A stretch of DNA of 64,000 nucleotides from Muscardinus avellanarius. Taxonomy: Eukaryota; Chordata; Mammalia; Rodentia; Gliridae. The stretch covers positions 32,155,592-32,219,591 of the forward strand of contig OY726569.1 of assembly GCA_963383645.1 (NCBI GenBank). Reading direction: 5' to 3'. Below the pieces are notes generated by a model. That model did not search any database, had not been told where the DNA came from, and saw nothing but the letters and a program-made list of their open reading frames with translations. This document shows positions 44,682 through 55,730 of this stretch, piece after piece. Position numbers and translations under genes: made by a program. The stretch's first letter is position 1. Each line of letters starts with the position of its first letter.

Positions 44682-46179
44682 GAAAATTCTCATTTTCACC
44701 TCCTTCTAGTACCGCAATTGCTGCAGGATCTGTGGTGGGTTTTGATTTGGGGCAACCACAGCACTTAGCAAGATCCAAATAACAGAGTCAGTCCTAGAGT
44801 TGAGCAGAAAGCAATCAGTGCCAATGAGATTTTTACCCTTCCTACTGAGACCAAGGATAGGCATGTGATCCCAATAGCTCACTGAGTCTTACAGGATGTC
44901 ACTCCTGTAGAGTACCATCTTACAGATGGTTCTATTGGTAGATCTGAAGTTTTGTTTGTGTTTTCATTCACACCTACACCTTGGACAGATTTTCTTCTCC
45001 TTTTCCCTCCCAAAGTAGCCACTTTTAATATAATAAAGCAGAGAAGAGACCTGTAGAATTGTTCATTTGATTTGTGGGACATCTGAATAGCCTAACACAG
45101 CATCCCGAGGGAGCCTCCTGAGATTGCCTCATTTTCTTTTTCCTCTTCTACTGCCAGGATCTAGCTTCTGCTGTAGCTGTTAGGAGCTTCAGGACTGATA
45201 AGCTAGTCAAAGAGGATTAAAGATTCAGAGGCCAGGAAGGAAGAGGAGAAGAAATGAACTGTCCAGTGGAAAATCTCTGTGGCCCTTCGATAAGAGGGTA
45301 ATCCCCAGGTCAAAGAATGGGAACCTCTAAAAGTAGTCAAATGAGATAGAGGTCCAAGGGAATGTGGGAGGGAGCAGAAGAAAGGCATACAAAGACTTTC
45401 TGACCTGATTCTCAGCTATGTGTACGCACTTGAACGACTAACAAAACAGGCCATCGGGATTACAGAGTGCATGGCCCCTTCCTTTCAGTTATGAAGCACA
45501 GTGTTGAAGTATATGGTGTCTTGTCAGGGAAACAGTATGACAGTTTTCAGATACTGTGGTAATTTCCTTCAATCTGTTCCACTCTTTCTTTTTTTGCAGC
45601 CACTTTCCTTCAAAATTTAATAGTGAAGGGATATGTGATTGGAGTGCAAGGTAATTGCCATGGGACTCTTAGAAATTCTCTCCAGAGATCATAGGAAATA
45701 GTCTACCAATTCCCACCTGGGATGCCAATTTTGAAAGAGGTGCATGGGGAGAGGAGAGCAGAGGAACATTTTGAGAAATAAGCTAAAATAACTGACATAT
45801 TTCCTGTCCACAAAGCAAAGGAGCGGGAAGGAAGAAAACCCTCTACATCTAAAAAAAGAGGGTATGAAAGCAAAAGCTACTGCAGTGAAGGGGAGACATA
45901 TTAGCAAAAACAATAAAGAAAATGATTCTGACATGTTGACTGTTTCGTTGCGTCAGTGACAGCAGATCGGGTAATAATTCTATTGAACAGGAAACAGCAG
46001 TCAAATCCTGATTCAGAGATAATCCGATCTCTACGAATATATATATTTTTTTCTTTTACAAAATCTCCTTCTACCACCTCTTAAGCTGGGTGACTAGGAA
46101 TTATCCTGCTAGAGAAACTCAGGAAGATTTCTCATTTGCTCATTTTTACCAACCAAGACAGCTAGCTAAGAGACCTCAC
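44682..46179. other. SINE-free unique block
   Basis: No repeats recognised. Ordinary composition, leading into the CpG-richer segment that follows. Confidence 0.45.
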
Positions 46180-46930
46180 CCTGTAACTAAGGAGGCAGAG
46201 GACTCCTGGCGGGCGTCTCTGCAGCTGCGTGGTGGGTCTCCATTTAGTGTGTCCTTCAAAGTCCGGAGAATGATTATTCCATAATTCTTTCACCTGATTA
46301 ATTCTTAACTATGAACATAATTACACTCTCCAGAAGGTAAATCGGTCTTATAAATCAGTCGACACTGACAGTTGTCTGTGCACAGCGCAATCGGCTTATG
46401 AGGCGGAGGTAGGGGGTGGGGGGAGCTCCGAGTCCCTCCACCCACACCGCGGCTGCCCCTTCCCAGGCTCCAGACCCTGCCCAGCCGCTTCTGCAGCTCC
46501 ACCAGGGACGAACAGGAGGCCAGGGGGGCCTGAGGTTTGCCTAGGATGCAAGTTCCTTTTAAAGGGAGGCAGAAAGGAGATGGGTTAGACTTCTCTATTA
46601 AAGCTGCGCTGAACTCTAGCCTTCTGGCAAGCTGCGGCAAGCCGCCAATTTGAAGTGTGTGAGCTTTAATCTGCTTCTGGCCTGATGGGCTCGGTGTCCA
46701 CAGGGAGCTGGGAGGCATCCATTATGCTGGACCAAGGAGATGGAGTGTCTAGGAAATATGTTAATGCTGGAGCCCTCCCCGCCAGCCCGCCCCTGCCCTA
46801 GCCTTGTCTGACAGCCTCTGAGAAAGGGACACTTCCGGAGTGTGTCACTCCTAACGGGGCTCCAAAATTTTGCTTCTACCCCTTGCATCCAGCATCTCTC
46901 TTTTTTCTTTTTTCTGGCAACGAGCAATTG
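46180..46930. promoter_or_regulatory. CpG-enriched segment, candidate regulatory element
   Basis: By eye about two dozen CpGs in 750 bp outside any SINE, far above the rest of the unique sequence though below a typical strong CpG island. It contains 'ctggcgggcgtctctgcagctgcgtgg', 'cagtcgacactgacag', 'gcgcaatcggcttatgaggcgg', a G-rich run 'gtagggggtggggggag' (46409-46425), 'ccgcggctgccccttccc' and 'gctgcggcaagccgcc'. Homeodomain-type words (attattccataattc, gattaatt) lie at 46270-46305. Minus-strand frames (137 and 103 codons) overlap it but show no familiar domain. It could be a promoter, enhancer or untranslated first exon. Confidence 0.3.
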
Positions 46931-48299
46931 ATTTGTTAAAAATGTGAGGTTCTGTTCTATTGTTTAGGTAAATTCTTAATTTCTTAATGCATCCACTGAT
47001 GAAAGGTTACTTTGTTTTTTAAGTGAACACGTGAAATATTAAAGTTATAATTATTTAAGTATTTAATTCCCACCTACAAATATAGCAGATGCAGTACCGG
47101 TTTTCTGTGCAATCAAAGCATGTATTTGGTCCCATTTGCAAAGTTTTTTTAAAACACCTTTAAATTTTTTAAACCATATTTATAAATAGTATATATCCTA
47201 TTTCTTAAAGTTTCTCAACAATCTGACTGACAAACATTCCTATATTTTAATATATTATAGCCCTTATAAATTAAACTCTAGATAGTGAACCCCAAATTCT
47301 TTGAAATGTCCAAAATGAATATAGAGGTAGTAAAATATGAAGTAAAATTACAAGTATGAGTCAATTACACAATTAACATGTTCAATTAGAATGTCAAATT
47401 TACCCAATATTCTAATAGGCCCAATTTTCTTAAATGTAATGCTTCAAATATGAAATATACATAGATTCTGAAATAGTAAAATATTAATATTGTGTACCTG
47501 CTTTTCTTAAATATTTCTATATTTTTCTATATCTTTATCACATTAAAATTTCTCTTTCATTAAGAAAAATAAATATGCCTTAGACATAGTTTGGAAATTC
47601 TCTTTCTAAAGGAATGTCTCAACTTGCTGAGATTTCTTCAATAACTAAAGGATATCCACCATACTTACCAGTCAGCAATCTTCGTAGAAAATGAGAGGTG
47701 CTATTTATAGTAGTTACACCAACAACTCCGAAATCTACAGAAGAAAGTGGTCATGTAGTCTATACCCTTTGGTTTTGAGTCATTTCAGTTTTGAATTCTT
47801 AAGTCTATTTACAGAGTTTTCAGATATACTCAAACTCACTGTAATACTGGGTATCTACGGGGAGTCCATGTTCAAGTCCCTTGTATGAATTGAATTCAGT
47901 ATGTGTGTATAAACAATGGACATTGTCTCTAAATTATTTATAATACCTAATACAATGTAAGTACTATGTAAATAGTTGCTATATTGTATTATTTAGAGAA
48001 TAATAATAATAAAAAACAAAAGTCTATATACGTTAAGTGAAGATGTGATTTTCCTGGAATATTTTTTATCCCCAGTTGATTGACTCCACTGATATAAATC
48101 CCATGGCTATACAGCAGTACTGTACTGCCCTATTGTTTACTCTTTAAGTTATATATGCCTTCCGATTTAAACCTAAAGGTTCAAAACATCATTTTTTAAA
48201 TGCTGGTTTCAAAATTCTGGAGAACTTTAAATACACTAAAAATAAAGTATTACAAAGAAATCTTGATTTCTTCATATGCTGATCATTCAGTTATTTTTC
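46931..48299. other. SINE-free AT-rich block
   Basis: Strongly AT-rich, many TATATT/TTTAAA words, no repeat family recognised. Together with the preceding 2.2 kb it forms the longest SINE-free part of the window (about 3.6 kb). Confidence 0.45.
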
Positions 48300-48471
48300 T
48301 CACTGTACCCAGGGTTCCTCTACCACTGAGCTAAAACCCTGGCCTTTTTTACTTTTATTTTTAGAAGAAGTCTTTCTTGCAAAGTTACCCAGGCTGGTCT
48401 CAAACTTTGATCATCCTGCCTTAACCTCCTAAGTAGTTGGATTACAAGTGCACGTTTCCAGGCCCAGCAAG
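48300..48471 (-). mobile_element. Old, diverged B1-ID SINE
   Basis: 'gtacccagggttcctctaccactgagctaaaaccctggcc' is an ID-like half close to the ancestral form; 'ttacccaggctggtctcaaactttgatcatcctgccttaacctcctaagtagttggattacaag' is an old B1 half. Confidence 0.75.
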
Positions 48472-49037
48472 CTCCAACCACCCAGTTCTAACAAATGAAC
48501 TCACAGCTAATCTCGGCATTCTTACAATTATCCACTTCCCTCTCCTGCATTAGTGTTAAGCAAATCCTAGACATCATATTCTATTACCTGAAAATAAACA
48601 AGGGGGAATAGTTTTTAAATAGTCATTTATCATTCCCATATCTAAGAAAATGGACAGTAACTTTTTAATATTATTGAATAGTCAGTATTTTGACTCTCTA
48701 GTTCTTTTATCAATGCAATACCATTTGTTGTACAGTTTTAGTTGGAATCTGGAAAAAGTCACACCTTTCAATATTTTAAAATAATTTTAACCTATATGAA
48801 TCTCCTTTGACTATTTTTTTCTGCCAATTATTCATTGAAAAAAATGAAGGAAGCATCTTCTTATTCTAAATTTGGGGAATTGTTCCACTTTTGTGTAGAT
48901 TTATATGTTCTTTAATCTTGATTCCCTGCGAATTACAGTTTGGGGATGTTTACTTTATAGATAGTTGGTTTATCCAAATGGAACCCCATAATCTATGTCT
49001 ACTTCTCTTTATTCCCTTTCTGTCTGCTGTCTATCCA
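48472..49037. other. Unique sequence
   Basis: Nothing recognised. Confidence 0.4.

Positions 49038-49087
<50 letters not shown>
49038..49087. repeat. (CTGT)n(CT)n microsatellite
   Basis: About five CTGT units followed by about 29 bp of pure CT. Confidence 0.95.
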
Positions 49088-49091
<4 letters not shown>

Positions 49092-49244
49092 TTAAATTTA
49101 CTGATAACTGCCTAGATGAATTAATTCTTCTGTGAAAAAAAATCCCCTTACTTCCTATCTGGTTGCCTTACACAAGAAATGAAAAAAAAAATCAGTCTTT
49201 AATCCATTGCCTTATTTACCTATTTTTAAAATACTGAGTCAGTG

Positions 49245-49456
49245 TGTGTCGGGCATGGTGGTGCATGTTAGTAATCCCCATGCTTGGGAGGCGGAGACAG
49301 GAGGATCATGCAGGTTCGAAGCCAGCTACGCTGGGTTAAGAGACCCTGTTTCCAAATAAAAAGTATAAAATAGGTCTGGGAGTGTAGCTCGGTGGTAGAA
49401 GGGTTTCCAGGAACCCCAGTACCACCAAAAAAAAAAAAAAAAAGAGAGAGAGAGAG
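49245..49456 (+). mobile_element. B1-ID SINE, young subfamily
   Basis: 'gtcgggcatggtggtgcatgttagtaatcccc', perfect ggttcgaagcc at 49313-49323, right arm 'ggtctgggagtgtagctcggtggtagaagg', A tail then GAGA. Target duplication aaatactgagtcagtg at about 49228-49244, with aaatactgactcagtg at about 49458-49474 (one mismatch). Confidence 0.95.
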
Positions 49457-49474
49457 AAAAATACTGACTCAGTG

Positions 49475-49829
49475 CGATAGGATCTTTCAATGAGGGTCAA
49501 TTAAATTTGTCTTTGTTTTTTTCATATGGATGCATGACTTATAAAATGGAAGACCTATATTGCCCTGCTTTCAGGTTGTCTGCTCTCCAGGAAAAAAACA
49601 TCATACCCAGCTTGTGTAGCCCACCAGGTCATGCTTCTAAAACCCTCATGTTATTAATAGGAAGACATTAGGAGAAAGGACCAGTATAAACTCTACTATC
49701 ATATGCTTCAGAAAATAAAAACTATTGTCTCTTTATGGTTATTGTGTTTTGGAGAAATAACAATTTAATAGATAGTTTTCATGGGTAAGGCTTGGTTCAA
49801 AGCATTTTAACTGTATTACAATATTAACT
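49475..49829. other. Unique sequence
   Basis: Nothing recognised. Confidence 0.4.
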
Positions 49830-49950
49830 AATGTAACTCTTCTACCTATAACATCATTACCTGCACTTTACAGATGAAAAGACTGAGATAGAACACATAT
49901 CATCCATTAGAAAGGTAGGACATCTGAGGTTCAGATTCAGAGTCTGGACC
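49830..49950 (-). mobile_element. Probable MIR
   Basis: 'taatgtaactcttctacctataacatcattacctgcactttacagatgaaaagactgagatagaacac' follows the reverse MIR core (attattattcccattttacagatgaggaaactgag). Confidence 0.6.
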
Positions 49951-50255
49951 CCTAACAGTATGTTTCTTCTGGAAACTTGCTTCATTATAGGAGTTTTTTT
50001 TAAGTGATTCATCTGAGTTTTGAAAAACAAGGAACTTTAAATCTCTACAACATAGCACTGAACAAAACAAGGAAAGCAGCTCATACCAACCAGGGCAATG
50101 AATATATGTCTCTGGCAAAGGGGAAAATATGATCTTATTTAGAAGTGAAAAATAGAGATTTCACTTTAGAATACACAGGACTGAAACTGTAAGAACATTC
50201 TGCGCTTAAAGGCAGTTAAAACAAACATGGCAGAATGGAAGGTTCAGTTAGAATC

Positions 50256-50350
50256 AAACACATCTATATTCAAATCCACCTCTGTCACTCACTAGTGATG
50301 CATCTTTGGCACTTCCTAACAGGTCTTTCTCTATAAAATAACATGAAAAA
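50256..50350 (+). mobile_element. Probable MIR
   Basis: 'tcaaacacatctatattcaaatccacctctgtcactcactagtgatgcatctttggcacttcctaacaggtctttctctataaaataac' follows the MIR core order. Confidence 0.6.
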
Positions 50351-50823
50351 ATATCAATCTCGTTATTCAGTAAGGGGATTGCTAGATGACACTCTATAGA
50401 AAATAAATGGTGGTTTCTGGCACCTTAACTTACTGAGTATTTTAATATTTTCTCTATTTCATATATTTTCAATTAACTTTAAGAAACTCTTCTGTGGAAA
50501 ATTAAATGTACTCTAATTAGTCCCTGGGAATAAAGGTTTGCTTCTTTTAACCAAAGGAAAATCACTTTTGTCATTTTAACCTGAGCCAACTCGTTTTATT
50601 TCTGCTGACTCCACTAGGAAATAGGGGGGCAATCCTAGTCCACATAACTTTCACTAGGTGGCAATTTGTAATCTGGTAAGACTGGGAAAATGCCGGGACA
50701 CTGCTTATAGAGAATGGAGAAGTCTAATGCAGAAAGAAGAGGACGGTGTCTAATATTCTTATCAAATTAAATCAATAATACAAGGAGAAAATTCCACAAA
50801 CCTCAGAACAGAAAGGAATAAAA
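50351..50823. other. Unique sequence
   Basis: Nothing recognised. Confidence 0.4.
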
Positions 50824-50836
50824 ACAGAAGTAGTGA

Positions 50837-51073
50837 GCTGGGTGTGGTGGCGCATACTTGTAATCCCTGCACTTGGGAGGCTGAGACAAGAGGATCGCAC
50901 AGGTTTGAAGCCAGCCTCAGCTACTCAGTGAGGCTTCCAGCACCTTAGTGAGACCCTGTTTCCAAATAAAATATAAAAAAAGGTCTGGGAGTATAGCCCG
51001 GAGGTAGAAAGCCTCTGGGTTCCACCCCCAGTACCAAAAACAAACAAACAAACAAATAAACAAACAAAAAAAG
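50837..51073 (+). mobile_element. B1-ID SINE, intermediate subfamily
   Basis: Full-length middle ('cagcctcagctactcagtgaggcttccagcaccttagtgagaccctg') combined with a young-type right arm start ('ggtctgggagtatagcccggaggtagaaagcctctgggttccacccccagtacc'). (CAAA)n tail. Exact 12-bp target duplication cagaagtagtga at 50825-50836 and 51074-51085. Confidence 0.95.
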
Positions 51074-51167
51074 CAGAAGTAGTGATACAGTCAGTAATGA
51101 AGGCATGAAATTCAATGGCCAGTAGTATACATATGCAATTTGTGTTTCTTAAATCACACACACTCAT

Positions 51168-51475
51168 TGCTATCTTTTGAATGTATGTATCCTCCAACAT
51201 TTATATATTAGAACCTCATACCCAGGAGTGAGATGTAGGGCCTTTGGAGAAGTGGTTAAGTCATGAGGGCCAACTCTTCTGACTGAGGTTGTAGGGAGAA
51301 CCCTAGTGCTTTCACCATTCACTCTATCCACCTTAAGAGGGTACTGCAAGAGATACCATCTGGAAGCAGAGTAACCCTCACCAGACACTGAATCTGCAGG
51401 CACTTTGATCTTGATCTTAGAATTTCTATTATTTATAAATTACCCAATCATAAGGGTTTTGTTACAACACCCGAA
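51168..51475 (+). mobile_element. Solo LTR, MaLR (MST/MLT1-like)
   Basis: 'tgctatcttttgaatgtatgtatcctccaacatttatatattagaacctc', 'gagatgtagggcctttggagaagtggttaagtcatgagggc', 'caccagacactgaatctgcaggcactttgatcttgatctt', 'ttatttataaattacccaatc': ordered MaLR LTR landmarks. The end merges with an AC repeat. Confidence 0.75.
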
Positions 51476-51520
51476 ACACACACACACACACACACATACA
51501 CACACACACACACACACACT
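51474..51520. repeat. (AC)n microsatellite
   Basis: About 45 bp of AC with one TA interruption, at the 3' end of the LTR. Confidence 0.95.
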
Positions 51521-51967
51521 ACCAATTTGCAATTCCCTATTAAGTCATGGCTAATAAAAAATGTTGAGGCCTTGGTGCCTGGGCTAGTCCCTGGTACTCA
51601 CTATGGTTCAGTTCTCATATTAATACCCTGGCAAGTACTTACTGTCACTTTCAAGCCAAGGCTGTACTACTACTAAGGATGGCACCAGAAAGGCCTCTGT
51701 GCCCATTCAGGGTAACTGGTTACAATTTATTCAAAGCCCTCCAAAGCAGGAAATGGTGCATCTTCATTTTTTAAAAGATCAAAATCGAAATTTGTTTGAT
51801 TAAATGTCTTCCAATTGCTCAGGTACAAAATATCTAATACCTGCCAGAAAGCTTGCAAGAAAACTATTATGAAACCCAGAATTGCTATTGAGGCGCCACG
51901 TGTTCAAGTCATTATGGAAAATGTAAGTGAAGTGGAGGAGACTATATCTCTTATTGGCTAATGGGGG
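51521..51967. other. Unique sequence
   Basis: Nothing recognised. Confidence 0.4.
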
Positions 51968-52110
51968 TTATTATTATTCATTCATTTAACAAATATTTAT
52001 GAAGCATATAAGATGCATCAGGCACACTCTCAGGGATATAATATTGCACAAAATATAATATTGAACAAAAGAGACAAAAATCGCTTGTCTCCATGGAAAT
52101 TGTCTTTTTT
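51968..52110 (-). mobile_element. L2 3' region fragment
   Basis: 'attattcattcatttaacaaatatttatgaagcatataagatgcatcaggcacactctcagggatataat...gaacaaaagagacaaaaatcgcttgtctccatgg' follows the reverse L2 end pattern. Confidence 0.65.
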
Positions 52111-52248
52111 GTCTGCTTTTCTCTCCCCGCCCCCATTACTGCTCTGGAGAAGTTAGGCAGAGGAGGAAACACAGAGTCATGGTGAGGGGCTGGCATTTTG
52201 ATATCTTACCATTTTAAAAAGTACAGATCTCCAAGGCTATGAAGAGGC

Positions 52249-52281
52249 AGTGTCTTAGACTACTCTAGTAGTCTAGACACT
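52249..52281. repeat. Near-perfect hairpin at the LTR end
   Basis: agtgtcttagactac (52249-52263), loop tcta, gtagtctagacact (52268-52281): 14 paired bases with a single bulged T. Confidence 0.9.
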
Positions 52282-52601
52282 TAAACCAGATGATTTGTAA
52301 ATGGTAGAAACTTGCTTTGCTCATGGTTCTGGAAGCTGGGATGTCCAAGCATTTAGTATTGGTATCTGCTCAGCGTCTGGTGCATCTCAAGACTGCGGAG
52401 GGCATCCATGGTGACACAGAGCAAGAGTGCTAATTCTGTCTCCTCTTTTGCTGAGCAGACAGCTAATGAGAGAGCAGGAGACATACCCTTAGGACCTCTT
52501 CTAATGCTCACTACTTCTCAAAAGCCCCACCTCTAAACACCATTAACACATAAATATAAAGATTAGGTTATCAACTTCTGGATGACACATTCAAACCAGA
52601 G
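52249..52601 (-). mobile_element. Solo LTR, MaLR (MST-like)
   Basis: Reverse copy: 'tgatttgtaaatggtagaaacttgctttgctcatggttctggaagctgggatgtccaag', 'ggtatctgctcagcgtctggtgcatctcaagactgcgg', 'gggacctcttctaatg'-type middle and right end 'cacattcaaaccagag'. Its left end carries a strong hairpin. Confidence 0.75.
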
Positions 52602-52960
52602 AGGGGAGCAAGCCTGGTGCCAAACTTTGAGGAAGCCAAGGGTGCTAAAGTGGAATGAAGGAGAGGAAATTAATAAGAGGTAAAGTCAGAGTTAAAAGTA
52701 ACTAGAGTAACTAGATAAGAGAGGGCCACAGAGACATTTGCAAGACCCTCTACGTCTTTGGTATAAAATGGGGATGCAGATTCCTCACACATCTTCTGCC
52801 CACCATGGTCTCTTTATTTCAGTGCTTCACCACTCACAATATCCCAACCCATCCACATCCCCAAGGAAAGTTGGAGTTCATTTGCAGGTAGCCAGCTTAG
52901 AAACCCAGAGAAAGTTCATTGTAAAGTGCCAGCCTCCTCTGGTTTATTCCTGATAAGAAA
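52602..52960. other. Unique sequence
   Basis: A 71-codon frame at 52738-52953 has no recognisable content. Confidence 0.35.
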
Positions 52961-52969
52961 GAAACTTTT

Positions 52970-53168
52970 GCCGGGAGTGGTGGCGCACGCTTGTAATCCC
53001 CGTGCTTGGGAGGCAGACAGGAGGATCGCGCAGGTTTGAAGTCAGCTGTGCTGGCTTAAAAGACCCTGTTTCCAAATAAAAAATAGAAAATAGGTCTGGG
53101 AGTGTATACTGGAGGTAGAAGGGCTTTCAGGAACCCCAGTACCACCAAAAAAAAAGAAAGAAAGAAAA

Positions 53169-53216
<48 letters not shown>
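52970..53216 (+). mobile_element. B1-ID SINE, young subfamily, (AAAG)n tail
   Basis: 'gccgggagtggtggcgcacgcttgtaatccccgtgc', short middle 'tgtgctggcttaaaagaccctg', right arm 'ggtctgggagtgtatactggaggtagaagggc' and an AAAG tail of about 60 bp at 53149-53216. Target duplication gaaactttt at 52961-52969 and 53217-53225. Confidence 0.95.
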
Positions 53217-53287
53217 GAAACTTTTGAAATGACCTCAAAAAAGAGAGTAAAACCCAGATCTTCATGGGTCAGCTTTCTTATTCTACG

Positions 53288-53718
53288 GTGCTTTCAGTCA
53301 ACATTCTCACTGTATAGTCCAAGACAAGTGACCACACAATTTAGAAAAAGGAAAATCATTTGCTCACAGTTTGGGGAGATCTCAGAGTGTCAGTTCATAT
53401 CAAGTTGGATTACATCTGAGGCTCTGAAGGCATGGTGGCAGAAAGCAGAAGAAAGGGAGAGAGCGAGGGCTCTGCTCTCACATCATGGGGCCTGGAAGCA
53501 AGAGAGCAAACAGGGAAGGGATTCAAAATCATAAACACAGTTGCTAAGGCAACACCCACATCTCCTCCAGCTACACCCTACCATCCTAAGTTTCCACCCA
53601 GAAAATCCATCACAATAGATTTATCTACAGATGAGATTACAGCCCTCATGACTTAATTGCATCAACTATGAACCTTAATACCTGAGCTCTTCAGGGAACA
53701 TTCTGTCTAACCATAACA
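53288..53718 (-). mobile_element. Solo LTR, MaLR (ORR1/MLT1-like)
   Basis: Reverse copy: 'gctcacagtttggggagatctcagagtgtcagttcat', 'catggtggcagaaagcagaag', 'ctctcacatcatggggcctggaagc', 'cacccacatctcctccagctacaccctaccatcctaagtttccaccc' and right end 'ctgtctaaccataaca'. Same class as the element at 29.2 kb. Confidence 0.75.
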
Positions 53719-54130
53719 CAGGGCAAAGGGAAATGGAGGAAAGCATTACCCCCCTGTGGAACTGAGAACACAGAAATCAGAGTCTTAGCAGACTATTCCA
53801 TTTCCCTAGGTATGTGACAGGCTCAGAGGGACTCTTCTGCCAAATTGTGTGGCACTGATCACGGACTATGGTAATGAATGAGTTACTATTTCACCAACTT
53901 TAGTCTGACAGCTCTATGGGGAAATACTGGGCTTTATTTAATTTTTCATCTCAGCTCTTAGGACATAACTTGCAAGGTCAGTGATTGTTGAATTGTTAAA
54001 TAAGTAAAATAAGTGAATAACGGGGATAATAAATATTTATATGCTCTGTGACAGAATTGATTGCTCATAAAAGCCAATGCAAAACAGGGACACCAAGGTA
54101 ATGGAATAACACATTTTGAATGGGTGCCTC
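53719..54130. other. Unique sequence
   Basis: Nothing recognised. Confidence 0.4.
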
Positions 54131-54590
54131 AAAAATGTCAAGAGGGTACTGTATTGAACTACTAGTTGTCCTCCAGTACCCGTTCCCCTTTTCTTCTGGA
54201 TAGATCTCATTTTGGTGGTATTCACATGCACTCAGGGAAAAAAAAAGCAAAATCCCTTTTTTTTCAGCATCCTTTGCATCTTGATGTGGTCATATGACCA
54301 AGTTCTGGCAAGAGGATACTTGAATGGGTTTGGAAATCATGTGTACCCTTCAAAAGATGGAAGGTATAACTTTGTACCAACCCTTCACACTGGGTAGATT
54401 GAGGATACCTTAAGGAGCTACCTTAGACCATGCTGACTGAGCAATATCCTATTGCTGTGAAGCAAAGAAGTAGAAGAATACATCAATGATACAGTGAAGG
54501 CTCTATATCATCAGTGGATCATGTATAGCTGCAGTGCAAAGTCATTGTTATTGTGGATCTCAGTTTTGAATGAAACCCTATCCTGATGAT
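54131..54590 (+). mobile_element. Possible ancient LTR-type repeat
   Basis: 'cagcatcctttgcatcttgatgtggtcatatgaccaagttctggcaagagg' resembles an old mammalian repeat phrase (ccatgtgactaagttctggccaatggg). The remainder is too decayed to name. Confidence 0.35.
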
Positions 54591-54661
54591 TCTCGTTTCC
54601 CTCTTTAAGATTGACTCTCCTTAGCAGTATCAAACTTCTTGCAAAGGTAAGCTGAAAATAA

Positions 54662-54883
54662 TATGTTTTTTTTTCTTTTTTTGTGGTACTGGAGGGGGAA
54701 CCCAGGGGCTTTTCTACCTCTGGGCTATACTCCCAGACCTATTTTATGCTTTTTTTGGAAACAGGGTCTCAATAAGTTTCTAAGAGCCTCACTAAGTGGC
54801 TAAGGCTGGCTTCGAACCTGTGCAATCCTCCTGTCTCAGCCTCCCAAGAACAGGAATTACAAGTGTGCACCACCACGCCTGGC
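54662..54883 (-). mobile_element. B1-ID SINE, intermediate subfamily
   Basis: T-rich tail, 'gtggtactggagggggaacccaggggcttttctacctctgggctatactcccagacct', full-length middle, 'gtgtgcaccaccacgcctggc'. Target duplication tgaaaataa at 54653-54661 and 54884-54892. Confidence 0.94.
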
Positions 54884-54892
54884 TGAAAATAA

Positions 54893-55352
54893 ATTTTGAG
54901 AATGCTTAAAATAACTTCAAAATAATCCAAATAAATTGTATAGAAGAGATCATGATGCTTTAATTTTTATTTTCCACAAAAGAACTAGAAAAATATTAAC
55001 TGTGGGTTCTGACCCATGTACAATAGAACTATGGCACCAATGGTACATTTGGCATTTCTTCTTCAATTGTGCAAGATTTGCTGAATTTATAGTAAATCAG
55101 TGTCCATTTTTCTATCTATATTTGATTTTCCTTACATGGACAGGCCTACGGGTTCGTGTTGAGACAGAAAACAAAACTAACATCAAATAAACTCAATTGG
55201 CATAGAATACCAGGGTAACTACTATGAGTTTTGTTCATTACATGGTCCACATATTTTTCCCAACTTATCCTCACTTCTGTCATCTCTTCGGCACTGCTTC
55301 TCAGTCCCCCCCAAAAGAAATTCATTGACTCTAATACTGACTCCTTTAATAT
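54893..55352. other. Unique sequence
   Basis: Nothing recognised. Confidence 0.4.
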
Positions 55353-55480
55353 AATTTTTTTTTTTGGTACTGGAGATTAAACCCAGGTGCATTCTACCTC
55401 TAAGCTATACCTCCAATCCTTTGATTTCGTTTTTAAAATTTGAAACAGGATCTCATTAAGTTGATGAGGTCCTCACTACA
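55353..55480 (-). mobile_element. SINE truncated in the B1 half
   Basis: 'ttggtactggagattaaacccaggtgcattctacctctaagctatacctccaatcc', linker, 'tgaaacaggatctcattaagttgatgaggtcctcacta', then lost. 5'-truncated copy. Confidence 0.85.
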
Positions 55481-55602
55481 TTTATCTTATGGTAACTCCT
55501 ATTCTTTCCCCTTAATATTTTCTCTGATTTTTCCCAGGGACCATTTCTTGTCTGTGTTCTTGTAACACCCTCTAGATACTTCTATAATGCACTGTTGGTT
55601 TA

Positions 55603-55730
55603 TGTGTCTACTCTACACTGGATTTTTATATGCTCTTGAAGGCAAGTGTCATGAGCCAATATTTCTTCATCTCTGGTATGGCGCACAGTACCTACCATAG
55701 AGCAGTCACTCAATGTTAAGTGAATATACT
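55603..55730 (+). mobile_element. L2 3' end
   Basis: 'cttgaaggcaagtgtcatgagccaatatttcttcatctctggtatggcgcacagtacctaccatagagcagtcactcaatgttaagtgaat' follows the L2 end (ctccttgagggcagggact...cagtgcctggcacatagtaggcgctcaataaatg). Confidence 0.65.

Noticed and set aside
46305..46927. Minus-strand frames of 137 and 103 codons in the CpG-enriched block
   Set aside because: GC-rich sequence favours long chance frames; two overlapping frames in different registers, no recognised domain. Kept only as a regulatory candidate.
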